The translations under genes were made by a program, and so were the position numbers. Below, piece by piece: positions 1 to 13,400 of a stretch of 64,000 bases of DNA. Within the stretch, counting starts at the first letter, position 1. Every line of letters begins with the position of its first letter. The notes under the pieces are model-generated. The model saw nothing but the letters and a program-made list of their open reading frames with translations, did not search any database and was not told where the DNA came from. Source of the stretch: Impatiens glandulifera (taxonomy: Eukaryota > Streptophyta > Magnoliopsida > Ericales > Balsaminaceae); assembly GCF_907164915.1 (NCBI RefSeq), contig NC_061862.1:136515520-136579519 (forward strand), in the 5' to 3' direction.

Positions 1-109
1 TTCATATTTGAGATTATAGTTCAAATCTCAAACATGCAAATTTAGATTTTCAAGAATGCATTATTGACTATAATATATAGTGACACAACTTTTAAACAAA
101 GGATACGAG

Positions 110-1490
110 GCATCTGAAAGTATGAGGTCGGAATTAGTGGTTGGTTTTACGAACATTTGAAATTGTGAGTTCACGATATGAAGGTCGGATGGTGGGTGAT
201 TTGTCGAGTGTGAGATCAGAATTATTGTTTGGTTTGACGAGTATTTGAAAGGTGAGGTTACGAGATGGAGGTCAGATGGTGGCTGGTTTGTCGAGTGTGA
301 GGTCGAAATTAGTTGTTGGTTTGACGAGCATTTGAATGTGTGAGGTCACAAGAAGGAGGTCGGGTGGTGGGTGGTTTGTCGAGTGTGATGGTCATAATTA
401 TTCTTTGGTTTGACGAGAATTTAAAAGTGTGAGGTCAAGAGATGGAGGTCGAGTGTTGGGTGGTTTGTCGAGTGTGAGGCCAGAATTAGTTGTTAGTTTG
501 ACGAGCATTTGAAAGTGTGAGGTCACGAGATGGAAGTCGGGTGGTGGGTGGTTTGTCGAGGGTGAGGTCGGAATTATTGTTTGGTTTGACGAGCATTTGA
601 AAGTGTGAGGTCACAAAATAGAGGTCGGGTGGTGGGTCGTTTGTCGAGTATGAGGTCAGAATTAGTTGTTGGTTTGACGAACATTTGAAAGTGTGAGGTC
701 ATGAGATGAAGGTCGGATGGTGGGTCGTTTGTCGAGTGTGAGGTCGGAATTAGTGGTTGGTTTGGCGAGAATTTGAAAGTGTGAGGTCACGAGATGGAGG
801 TCGGGTGGTGGGTGGTTTGTCTAATGTGAGGTCGAAATTAGTGGTTGGTTTAGCGAATATTTGAAAGTGTGAGGTCGCGAGATGGAGGTCGGGTGGTGGG
901 TGGTTTGTTGAGTGTGAGATCGGAATTAGTTTTTGGTTTGACGAGCATTTGAAAGTGAGGTCACAATATAAAGGCCGGGTGGTGGGTGGTTTGTCGAGTG
1001 TGAGGTCGGAATTATTGTTTGGTTTGACGAACATTTGAAAATGTGAGGTCATGAGATGGAGGTCGGGTGGTGGGTGGTTTGTTGAGTGTGAGTCCGAAAT
1101 TAGTTATTGGTTTGACGAGCATTTGAAAGTGTGAGGTTTTGAGATAGAGGTCGGGTGATGGGTGGTTTGTCGAGTGTGAGGTCAAAATTAGTGGTTGATT
1201 TGACAAACATTTGAAAGTGTGAGGTCACGAGATGGAGGTAGAGTGGTTGGTGGTTTGTCGAGTGTGAGGTCGAAATTAGTGTTTGATTTGGAAAGAATTT
1301 AAAAGTGTGAGGTTACGAGATGGAGGTCAGGTGGTGGGTGATTTGTCGAGTGTGCGGTCGGAATTAGTGGTTAGATTGACGAGATTTGAAAGTGAGAGGT
1401 CACGAGATGGAGGTCGGGTGGTGGGTAGTTTGTCGAGTGTGATGGATTGGTGGTTGAGTTTGACGAGAGATAAGAATTGTGTCATCAATT
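110..1490. repeat. 88-bp tandem minisatellite, about 16 copies
   Basis: A unit of about 88 bp, with landmarks GGTTTGACGAGCATTTGAAA and GGTCGGGTGGTGGGTGGTTT, recurs head to tail; successive TTTGACGAGC landmarks lie at about 500, 588 and 676. Units differ by scattered substitutions and small indels. The unit length is not a multiple of three, so the minus-strand reading frames that appear across it (Thr/Pro-rich peptides) shift at every unit and are not genes. Confidence 0.93.
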
Positions 1491-2623
1491 GAGGTCGACT
1501 AAATTTGGTAGGTGGTTCCCTGAGGAGATAAAAAAAAGTCATATAAAAAGGCGTGAATCACAAGATGATAATCAATTGAGGGGTTAAGTGGGGTGCCGAT
1601 GGAATAATATTAACATTAAGTTTAAAATTAAACTATTTTTTTTTTAAACTAAAACTAATTTTAAATTAATTAAATTTGAATAATATTAATTTTTTTTAAA
1701 ATATTTATAAATAAATAATATTATAAATATATTTTTATCCATTTTCAGGCTAGTTATATTAATTTTGCATAATCTACCAACAAATTACAATTAAACATAT
1801 TTAAAATTATATATTAATAAAAAAATATAAAAATTAATATATTCATATAATTTATTTTAAAATATATTATTTTTTAATTTAAATAATTTATAAATATATA
1901 AAATTAAGTTAATAAGTATATATATATATATTTAAATATATAATATTATAAATATATATATTTAAATATATAATATTATAAATATATATATTTAAATATA
2001 TAATATTATAAATATAAAAAATAAATAAGCTAGATTCGTATAATCTGAATTCAGTTAGCAATTAAACAGTTTGAATCAAACTTATCATTTTTAGCGATTA
2101 TAAGTAAATTTTTATGAAATTAACTAGATCCAATAAGCTGAATCAAACTTATCCTTAATTAAATTTATGTTGTACAATTTTTACATTATTTTTATTAAAG
2201 TATGAAAAGACTCTAATATAATTATTATTATATTTCTCATCCTCTCTGTTACGAGCTATGATTTCAAGTCTACCCAGACTAAAAATATTTTTACAATAAT
2301 TAATATAACATGATTTTTTTTTTAATATTTCAAGATATATTAAAAAAAAATGAATCATTTAAGGAAAACGAAACAAAACATGACATTAGAAAAATAAAAA
2401 ATACTAAAGAGAGAAAAATAATAAATTAGATTTATTTTGACATTAAAAATTATTGAATTTCAAGATTCTAAACTTTCAAATTTATTAAATACTAAGAAAA
2501 TTATCATCGAAACATAAATAATGTAAAAACGATTCATATAGACACAAATTACAATAAAATTGAAAATATACAAACCTGGTGAAAGAATGAATTTCAATCT
2601 ATACCGACAGAATGCGCTTCTCC
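1491..2623. other. AT-rich intergenic spacer, no gene seen
   Basis: Very AT-rich DNA with long A and T runs and no coding-like open frame. It contains a short tandem repeat at 1921-2010, listed separately. No promoter or RNA gene could be recognised. Confidence 0.7.
1921..2010. repeat. 30-bp AT-only tandem repeat, three copies
   Basis: Three nearly identical 30-bp units made only of A and T, each containing TTTAAATATATAATATTATA, follow each other directly. Simple AT satellite; no function is suggested. Confidence 0.9.
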
Positions 2624-2631
2624 GTTTTAGC

Positions 2632-3214
2632 TAGAGGTGAGTCGGTACGGTATACCTTAATATTTTATCCATACCTTATACCTTACCTAAAATTTCGGTA
2701 TGCAAAAAATGCATACATATTTACCTTATCTTGATTTCGGTATACCCTGTTTCGATATACCTTAATTTCGGTATACAAAAAATTCATACATTTACCTTAC
2801 CTTAATTTCGATATACCTTATTTTCGGTACGGTATCGGTATTATACCTTTGATACCTAAAAAATATATTAATTTTTAAAAAAATCAATCCCATCGGTAAG
2901 GTAGAGATCGCTTATATTTTGATATTATTCAAAAATTATATTTATATAATTAAATTAATTTCAAATCTATCTAATTATTTTCTTATAAGTATTATATATA
3001 TATATATATATTAACTTATAAATAAATACTATTTCGGTATATCTCGATATACCAAAATTTTAAAAATCTCGTATCTTTACCGTACCAATAATTACGGTAT
3101 CATCGGTATTATACCTTATATTTTTTTCGGTATACCTTAAAAGTCAATATTTTCGATATATTACGGTACAATATTTTCGATATACCTTTAATATCGGTAA
3201 TTTTACTATCCCTA
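2632..3214. mobile_element. Non-autonomous hAT-type element (583 bp)
   Basis: The segment begins TAGAGGTGAG and ends CTATCCCTA, whose complement begins TAGGGATAG. Both resemble the hAT terminal consensus known from the maize Ac element (TAGGGATGAAA). It is flanked by a perfect 8-bp direct repeat, GTTTTAGC, at 2624-2631 and 3215-3222; 8 bp is the target duplication length of hAT transposases. The interior is filled with degenerate CGGTATACC words on both strands and codes for nothing. The terminal match is short, so assignment rests mainly on the duplication plus the outer bases. Confidence 0.82.
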
Positions 3215-3474
3215 GTTTTAGCCTTACAAATTATAGAGACAAAGAATTCAAATTTTAAAATTATGACTGTGACTATTATTTTTATGAATATATTTTAAAA
3301 TTATAAATAATTTAGAGACTATTTAATTAGGAAGCTATAGATTATATATTATTACCTGTATTATTTATTTAGAAATTAATAAATTAAAATATTTTTTAAT
3401 TATGAATAAATATAATATTTAATATATTAATATTTATTTAATAATTAATAAATTAGATTTAAGTTGTTTAAATA

Positions 3475-3621
3475 GAATAAATATATTATAGAATATATTA
3501 GTTAGAATTAGATAGAATAAGAATAAATATATTATAGAATATATTAGTTAGAATTAGATAGAATAAATATAATATATAATATATAATATATAATATATAA
3601 TATATAATATATAATATATAA
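3475..3621. repeat. 46-bp duplication and 7-bp ATATAAT repeat
   Basis: A 46-bp AT-rich unit containing TATTAGTTAGAATTAGATAG occurs twice in tandem (from 3475 and 3521), followed by about eight copies of a 7-bp ATATAAT unit to about 3621. Simple-sequence DNA upstream of the PPR4-like gene. Confidence 0.85.
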
Positions 3622-3622
3622 T

Positions 3623-4468
3623 CAGTTAGTTATATATTATGAATAAAAGAAAGATTTAAATGGAACATTCTTTTTCTATTTTTGAACAGAAAAAAGGAGA
3701 GAAAAAGCAAGAAAGAGAGAAGAAAGAGCAAGGAAGAAAGATCGGAGATTGTCTTCAAGGTTCTGGGGAACGCTTGATATCTAGACTATGGGAAAAGCTT
3801 GGGCTTTGATTTAAAGAAAACTTCTTAGGAACATTCCGAAGCTATTAAATCCGCCTGTAAGTACTCATCCATCATGTAATCGATGATGTCAATGAAAACA
3901 TTTTACATTGTTCTTGAGTGTCATTCTTCGATTATATGCGGATTTATTGTTTGAGATATGTTATATTTTGTGATGTTTTCAATAGAACCAGTTAGTCTAA
4001 TTCATCTTAAATCGAAAACCATGAATCGGAAGAAAATGTTTTAGATATGGGTTTGTTACTTTTAAGCCTATAATTGAGAGTAATGGTGTGTAAGTGTTCT
4101 GAAGGTCTTGTAAATATCTGAGAATGAGTTTGAGCATGCTGTGTAAGTGTTTACCTTGTTGTACTTTGGATTGCATTTAGTTTTAAATTCCTATTGTTGG
4201 CTGGTTTTATTGATTGAGAGTTTCTATTGGTTTGGTTCGATTGCGTTCTAAATGCTTCCTGGAAGCAGGTAGCGCAAGAGGACAACCAACCAACCATTGG
4301 GGGCTCTGTAACAACGTAAAAGGAAGAAGAAATCGCATTATTATTATGTAAGTTTACGAAAAGGCACAACATATTTCATGAATTCAGACCAAACAATCAT
4401 TCTCCCCATATTTGTTTACTTTGCTGCTGCTCAATCTTCACTTGACTTTGCTGCATAGATTCCTCCTA
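3623..4468 (+). other. Upstream region of the PPR4-like gene, possible 5' UTR or old LTR fragment
   Basis: No supported gene. A purine-rich stretch at 3690-3750 (AAAGG, AGAAAGAG words) is followed by unique DNA up to the ATG at 4469. The segment could hold the promoter and 5' UTR, or the 3' part of an old LTR; I saw no matching second LTR and no diagnostic TATA box. An open frame beginning with TTG at 4412 is an extension of exon 1 and not the likely start. Confidence 0.4.
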
Positions 4469-7400
4469 ATGGAAGTTCTTGATGCAGCACCAAAAATGAA
4501 CCTATCCTCTTTCTCTTACACATCCACACAGAAACCTTGTTTATCGCTGTTTTCCGCCTCTTCCCTCGCCGGAAAATCACATAATTCCGCCACCTCCGCC
4601 GCCGTATTTCCGCTTACTATCTATCTAAGATCTCCCACCTCACCTGAATCCGACAATTCGACTGCCTCTTCTTCCACCTCATCATCGTCATTTTCTGGTA
4701 ACATACGCCGTCCTAGTACTCACAAGACATTTAAGAACTTCCCTTCTCAAACTCCCCCTCCAAACCCTAAAAGCACCTCAAACCCTCTTAAAAACCTAGC
4801 TAATACTACTACTGCAGAGAATGACAAATCGAAAAATCTTACAGGCAAGCTCTGGTTAACAAGTAAACTCTCTCCTCCTCCTCCTCCTCCTCCTCCATTA
4901 CCACCCCAACCGCTACAGTCGTTTCATTCGGTGGGAGATGAGTCTTCAGACGATAATGATAGTTCAAACTTGGAGAAGCCTCGACGAGATGAATTCCGCC
5001 AAGAAGGAAAAGTCTTTGTGGGGAATCTTCCACTATGGATTCAGAAGAATGAAATTGCTGAATATTTTAGGCAATTTGGTCCAATAAAGAATGTGATAGT
5101 GATTAAGGCTTACAATGACATTAAAAGAAATATGGGGTTTGGGTTCGTAATATTTGATGGTTCGATGGCTACTAAGTCCGCAATGAAGGCTGTGGAGTTT
5201 GACGGAGTGGAATTTCATGGGAGAATATTGACTGTGAAGCTGGACGATGGTAGGAGACTGAAGGACCGGTCTGATGATCGGAAGAGGTGGGTTTATGGAG
5301 AGGAAGAAATTGAGCATAAATCGAAGTGGCATGAAGAAAGAGACGGTTCTAGGAAGGAATTTCGAAGGGTTGTGGATACTCAGCCTGAGAATTGGCAAGC
5401 TGTTGTTAAAGCATTTGAAAGGATAGAGAAGGTACTTTTTTTTTTTGTTAACTATGACTGCAAACAACAAGAACTATGTATGTTGACTCTTTCAATTTTT
5501 AGCCTTCAAGAAAAGAATTTGGCTTGATGGTGAAATATTATGCAAGGCGTGGAGATATGCATAATGCTCGTAGTGTTTTCGAGAACATGAGGGCTAGAGG
5601 AATAGAACCAACATCGCATGTATATACAAGGTAATTATCTATATGATGTTCTATAGACTTGTTACATTTGCTTCATTGAATTTATTTGTTGGCCAACTAT
5701 TTTGCTAATTGAAACTAGTCACATAATATACATTTGCGCAGATCATTTAAGATTTTTTCTCTTCTTTAACTGCTCATGATCTAACCGTCCCATTTCCCTA
5801 CATGAATCTTCTTAGCACTCACCAAGCCCAATTAGCCGGATGAAAATTGAACTGCTAGCGCCCTATTTAGGCGTATCCCATTTTCTCATCCACACCTGGC
5901 TGGATATGGATGAGAAATAACCAGTTGCCCGTTCAACTGCTAGTGCCCTTTTTAGGCGTGTCCCATTTTCTCATCCACACCTGGCTGGATATGGATGAGA
6001 AATATCGATTGTCCAATGGTGTCTCACCAAATTGATAGAATATTAAGAAGATTAATAGATACATAGTAAAATTACACATGAAGAGAATATGCAAGATGTG
6101 AATAAAGTTTGGAAGTTTTTCTAATTTCTTATATAATGCTTGGAGTGCTACAATTTCGTGATGCAGTGATAAGAAGATTCTAGTAACTTCAGATATCCCT
6201 TCATGCAATCATTTTTTCTTTGGTTGTGAAAACACATACTTTTTATTATTCTTTTGAGAAAAGGACCAGAAAACGCATACTTCATTTTTCATATTTATGT
6301 CACAGGCTGGATTCATATGATCCAGTGTGAAGGGGAGTATTAGAGTTATATTATTCTCATATTTCCATTAGAGTTCGATTCATATTTGTTACTTTTTATT
6401 TTTATTTTTGCTATGGATTCACATTTGTTACATTCATTATATAGAATTTTATAGTTAATGAGAAATTAAGTATATCATGAAATTTTACAAAGTGTAGGTT
6501 ATGTTGGGAAGAAGAAGAGGTCAGATGTCAAAGGAACTGATTTCTATTTTATTGATTTAACATATAGCTTAAGCCTTGTAGCATTATGAATGACAACCAA
6601 ATGTTTTATGTATTTAACTATTCATTATCTGCAGCCTGATTCATGCTTATGCAGTAGGTAGAGACATGGAAGAAGCATTAGCTTGTGTTAGAAAAATGAA
6701 GCAAGAAGGCATTGAAATGACATTGGTCACTCATAATGTCCTCGTTGGTGGATTTGCAAGAGTTGGCAATATCCAGTAAGTAGAATGTTCTTCATCTTCC
6801 ACTTGGTTAGCACTTCAGTTCACTTTGAAGCTTTCTGTTATATAGTACTGTTCCTTGTCATTTACTTCATTTTCATGTCCTTTTCATTTGATTTATAACT
6901 CTCATGACTTTGTTTCTGTCAATTGTATTCTATTAAACTTTACTTATGTGCCACAAAAAATTATCTGCACCTTCTTCTGGTTTTTGCATTATCATTTAAA
7001 GTAAGTGCATGAAAAACTTGAAATAACATGTCAACACAATAGAAGATGCACTTTTGAGTGAGCCATTATTTCTCAAGTTATTTTTTCTGTTATAAACCCT
7101 ATTATCTATGTAGCACGGATACTCCAAAAATAAATAAATTTGGAGTATCGGATACGATACGGCAAAACGGGTATCGGATACGGCAAAAGAAGTATCGATG
7201 ACTTTTTATGGAGTTGACCAATCCGATACGGTTTGGATACGGCTTGGATACGTTTTTGGATACGTTTTGGGTAATTTTTAAAAAGTAAAAATTTTAAGAG
7301 GACTTGAATGTTTAAAATAAAACTAACCATAAACTAACATTTTATCCTCTTCACTGAAGCTTCTTTCATCTTACTTTGTCTATCTGATGTTCTTCTTAGA

Positions 7401-10400
7401 TAAACAAGATAAACTTAAGATTCACATCAAGTTATTAACTAACTCTTAATATATTTTAATTTTTTTAATTATTATTTAATATACATATTTTAATAATTTT
7501 AATAATATGCGTATCCTAAACGTATCGTATCCTATATTTTCAAAATTTCCCGTATCGCCGTATCCTCCGATATACGATACCCGTACCCGTATCCGTGCAA
7601 CATAGCCTATTATTATTATTATTGAAAATTGAATTTCTTTTCGGGTAATTTTCTTGCTAATACTTTGTAAAGGTACATAGTACGCAACAATTGAGAACAC
7701 CATTGTTGTAAGAAACATACCTGTTTTTTGTAAGAAAACTCAAATAGCTTATGTTTAATTTTTTCATGACCTATTAATCATGAACTCTCCTCTCAAGCCA
7801 TTTAATATTGGTCATGTTACATAACGGCTAGTGGGCTGGATGTTCTGAAAAGTGGAATATAATATTATCATTGTTTTGTGCAGGGCTGCAGAGCAGTTGT
7901 TTAGGGAGGCAAAACAGAGACATACACCATTGAATTCAAACATTTATGGAAGTATAATTTATGCCCATTGGTAAGTTCTTAATAGATTGTTTCCCCAACA
8001 CTTTTCTCTTGCTCTGTGTTTTTTTTCTATTCTAAAATAGATTGAAAAAAAAGTGATTTGTAACAGCCAAATGAAATGAAAAAAAACAATTATACGAAGC
8101 CGGTTTAAACAATCAAGCCAACTCCTCCATGTGTCTTCCTTCAAAATAAATCTCATCATCCCCCAAATCAGCATCCAAGACCATCCAAACGATTGTCACA
8201 TAGCACAACAATGATCATTTATCTATCATTCCCATGTTTCATTAGGATCACTGTTCAGGATTTGATACAAACTTTCATAATTTTACCTATCTGACCTTTA
8301 CCTTTTCTTTTGGAAACCACATTACTCTTGCAAACAGATTTAGGACGAATCTTTGTCAAAATGAGCGTCAATACTCAAACTTTGCATTCCCCTCTCATAT
8401 TTGGTCTTGCCCTTCTTTAATCTCTTCACGATCTTGAACATTCATCCACATCTCGACTTCACCTTGCATAACTTTAGCCGCTTTTAGAGGAAGTTACTGC
8501 CATGCTTTTTTTTTACTTATATTATCATGTTTTCCTCCCTTCTAAACAGCCAAAACTGTAACATGGATCTAGCTGAAGCCTTGGTGCGGGAGATGGAAGA
8601 AGAAGGTATTGACGCTCATATTGACATCTATCACACCATGATGGATGGCTACACGATGATAGGAGATGAAGACAAGTGTCTAGTTGTTTTCAGTAGACTC
8701 AAGGTAGTTACTACTAACGAGATGATTTAGGGATCTCTAAAGTTGTTGGATTAAAGTGTTGACTTAATATTTTTATTTATGACCTGTTTCATTCCCTTCT
8801 AATGGAGGTCTTATGATGCATCCACCTTTGTTATTAACATGTGTGAAAGGTACAATATAATGCCATTTTCTTGTTTTCTCCATTTTATCTAATGTAGATA
8901 GCTTTTGCAGGAATGTGGGTTTTCACCATCAGTCATTAGCTATGGATGTCTGATCAATCATTACACTAAGGTAGACAGTATCATTTTTCTTTCCTTTACT
9001 CAGATTTTACCGGTAGATAAAAAGGAATGGACCTCCGATGTTGTCGTTGCTACTAAATCCTGAATGTTATTTTTCAACACTTTTGCTGCCAGCCTTTTTA
9101 GAAAGTGGTATTTTATCACAATCACAATGACTTTTGAAAATTGCCAAAGTTAATTTCGAAAGTGATTTTGTTTGTATTTGATATGAAAAATATGATTGAA
9201 GTAAATGTTACTTTTGTAGGTGAAAAATGGATAAAAAAATGTGGTAGAGGTGTGAAAAAAGTGATTTTGTTTTGTCAAATTTGTAGAAATGTTTATAGAT
9301 ATTCATTTTTACCAAATGGACTGTTTTTCTGATTTTTTCCATTTTGATAAAATCTAAATATCAAAAGACTCAGACCGTTTTTCTTCTTAAATGTGGAAGA
9401 ACTTCTTTAGATTTCGTTCAGAATCTTGCAACCAAACTGCAAGTGGAAAAGATGCTTCTATACCAACTCATGTCATGAACAAAGGAACAAAAGATCAAAT
9501 ATACAAGAACTAATCTAAGAGGAACATTGTTCTTAAACTTGTGATAAATGGAGCCTTACTACACTCAGTCTTTCCTTCTCTCTTCAAATAGATCCAACAG
9601 TGACATTCATAATGATGAATAACAACTTCCTTTTAAACAAAAAGACAATCCAGTCAGCTTGCTATCATATATTTAGCGGTAGGTTAGGATTTGCTGCTAT
9701 AGAGGTCAAATGGGGTTATTTTCACCATCAAAAGTTCAAGGGCGATTTCTCTTAATTAGTTCATGCATATATCTACACCTTCGAGAGTTTATGCATTTAT
9801 TTGGTCTTTTCCCATGCACAAACATTAACTGCATCACTGCAACAATATCTTTAAGCCAACATAATACCCTTTCATCAGTACATCATCGTTTCTAGTAGTT
9901 GCATATAATGCTTTTTTTTAATTATATATAATGCTTTATCGTATGCAATTTTTTGAGCTAGATCATGATATATAAAACTCTACATTTGTTATGTTTTTCA
10001 TCTGGATCATGATCCAAAAGATATTCACTGTACCAAAATAAAGCAAAAATCACACTATACAATCTGGATCATATACCAAATGAAACAAATTTCACTTTGA
10101 ATTTTAACTTTGGTAATTTTTAAAAGGGAATTGTGACAAAATACCAGTTTCCAAATGAGCTCTGAATTCATTGTTCGGAAGGAGCAATACAATTCTTGCG
10201 ATTGTTACTTTACAATATTTGGTCTTTTCCCATGCACAAACATTAACTGCATCACTGCAACAATATCTTTAAGCCAACATAATACCCTTTCATCAGTACA
10301 TCATCGTTTCTAGTAGTTGCATATAATGCTTTTTTTTTTAATTATATATAATGCTTTATCGTATGCAATTTTTTGAGCTAGATCATGATATATAAAACTC

Positions 10401-13400
10401 TACATTTGTTATGTTTTTCATCTGGATCATGATCCAAAAGATATTCACTATACCAAAATAAAGCAAAAATCACACTATACAATCTGGATCATATACCAAA
10501 TGAAACAAATTTCACTTTGAATTTTAACTTTGGTAATTTTTAAAAGGGAATTGTGACAAAATACCAGTTTCCAAATGAGCTCTGAATTCATTGTTCGGAA
10601 GGAGCAATACAATTCTTGCGATTGTTACTTTACAATATTAGTTTTTCATATTTTCATCATATTTATGAATGTATCTTCACCCGCTATCAATTCACATGCA
10701 ATGTTGTCCTTGAAAGTGATATGGTACTGATTTTGGTTGAATACCATTTTTCAGATGGGAAAAGTTAACAAAGCCATTGAGATCAGCAAAGCGATGAAGT
10801 CAGCGGGTATAAAGCATAACTTGAAGACATACTCTATGTTGATCACTGGATTTATAAATTTAAAAGACTGGGCCAATGCATTTGCGGTATTTGAAGATGT
10901 AATTAGAGATGGTCTTAAACCAGACACTGTACTTTACAATAACATCATTAGAGCATTTTGTTGGATGGGTAATATGGATCGTGCTATTCATACTGTTGAG
11001 GAAATGGAAAGAGGGAGGCACAGGCCTACAACACGAACATTTATGCCCATCATACATGGCTTTTCTAGAGCCGGACAAATTAAAAGAGCATTGGAGGTTT
11101 TCAACATGATGAGGAGGAGAGGATGCATTCCAAGTGTTCACACCTACAATGCTTTAATTCTAGGCCTGGTTGAGAAACGACAGGTAAATTCGTAACATGC
11201 TATTGAAGAATTAGACTTTCAATTACTGTACAAGGTTCATACTATGAGAGGAGAATAATTTAGGTTTTGAAAATCAACATTAGTGATTTTTTCTAATTTT
11301 ATAGAGGCTTTTAAATGTGGTAACTTTTTTGCCATCATTTAATACTGAAATACTAGATTTAATTGTGAGCCTATTTGGAAACTGGTATGTAATTAGTCAC
11401 AATCTCCTACAGAATCACAATCTTATTGGAAAATTGCCACAGTACTAACGAAAGTTATTTTTTTTATTTTTTTGTTTAGTATAATATTGTTTTTTTGCAT
11501 ATTAAAGTGTGCTTATTTTTGCTCCATTTTAAAGATTATTTTCCGGATCATGATCCAATTCAGATTATTTTGTGATATTTAACTTCATTTAGTATACAGA
11601 TTATTTTTTAGATCATGATGCAAATTTTCAGATTATTTCACAAACGTAACAATTGTAGATTATTCTTGATCATAATCCATATCATAAATGTGATAACAAA
11701 ATAGGCCAACCAGTATCTGCAAAAAAATGTTGATTTCATAGTCTGTTATGACAATTCTTTCTTGTAGTCAATGTTCTTGAATTGGTTTTGCTAGTGAAAA
11801 GTCTGTCTTACTTCTATATGGCTTCCTGCTCTTCAATCTCACTACTTTCAGTTTTGTTTTTTTGTTAGATAAATTTTCTATTCACACTGCTCCTTGCAGA
11901 TGGAAAAGGCTGTCAAAATATTAGATGAGATGTCACTTGCGGGAATAGCTCCAGATGGACATACATATACCACCATCATGCATGGCTATGCATCTCTTGG
12001 TGATGTTGGAAAAGCTTTTGAGTATTTTACACAAGTAAAAAACGACGGACTGGACCTTGATGTGTATACCTACGAGGCATTGCTTAAGGCATGCTGTAAA
12101 GCAGGCAGGATGCAAAGCGCTTTGGCAGTTACAAAGGAAATGAGTTCTCAGAGAATACCCAGAAACACGTTTATCTATAACATTTTAATTGATGGGTATG
12201 TTCTTTATTTCTGGTTAAGAGGTATTATAAGTCAGGGCTATCTGATCATCGATTTGAATATCCTGTATAAGATTGAGTCCAGAATTGGATACTTTTGGAT
12301 TCTTCTATTTAAGATTCTAGTCTTTGTGGTTGGTTATATATAGGTGGGCAAGAAGAGGTGATGTTTGGGAGGCTACTGATCTGATGCAGCAAATGAAACA
12401 AGAAGGGGTTCAACCAGACGTTCATACTTACACATCTATGATAAATGCTTGTTGCAAAGCTGGTGATATGTTGGTAGGCCTTTTTATTTGCCAAAAAGTT
12501 ACATGAATGCCTGAAAAAGATATTTGTATAAACTACTTTAACTTGTGCAAAAATATACATTTTTTGTGAGTTAACAACCAACCCTTCCCGTTAACACTCA
12601 AGGATTTTGAGTGTTAAAAGTTATTTTATTAACATTAATGGAAAGAAGAAGGATGAGTATTTTTGCACAATTTAAATAAGCTTTCCATTTTAGGCATTCA
12701 TGTACATATATACATATTTTTTCCTAAAAATAACTCTAGTTATTGTTTTGTAATGGTTTTGATTTGGGGATACTGGATGGATTAGATATTTGTAAGTAAT
12801 CTGATTATTTAGATAGAATGATGAAAATTTCTTTTAGTTTTATGTACAAAGAATAAAAGAAAGTATTTTAGCCTACGATTTGGTGGGGGAGAATAATTTG
12901 AATTTATAGGATATTGTATTATTTGGATAATTGGATTAAATTCAAATAATCAAACACCAACCAAGCCCCTAATGTATTAGAATTTGAAGTACTGGTTCCA
13001 AATCAAGTACATGTCATGATCAGCTTTGAATCAATAGAATGTCTGATTATTTGAAAATAGATTCATTTTGTTTATCTCTATCATCTTGGCAGAGAGCAAC
13101 CGAAGTGATTGCCGAAATGGAAGCTTTTGGAGTGATGCCAAATGTGAAAACCTACACAACTCTAATACACGGGTGGGCCAGGGCATCTCTTCCGGAGAAA
13201 GCTTTGAAATGCTTTGAAGAGATGAAGAAGACGGGCCTGAAACCAGACAAGGCTGTATACCATTGCCTGATGACGTCATTGCTTTCAAGGGCAACAGTAG
13301 CTGAAGGATATATTTACTCGGGAATTCTGTCACTTTGTGAAGAGATGATCCAATCTGACTTGACTATTGACATGGGGACTGCGGTTCACTGGTCAAAATG

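Noticed and set aside
750..1542. Open frames on both strands over the 88-bp repeat
   Set aside because: The unit is not a multiple of three, peptides are repeat artefacts, and no start context or domain is present.
4412..4468. N-terminal extension of the PPR4-like exon 1
   Set aside because: It begins with TTG, not ATG; the first ATG is at 4469.
5033..5470. 145-codon minus-strand frame opposite the RRM region
   Set aside because: Antisense shadow of exon 1 without any recognisable motif.
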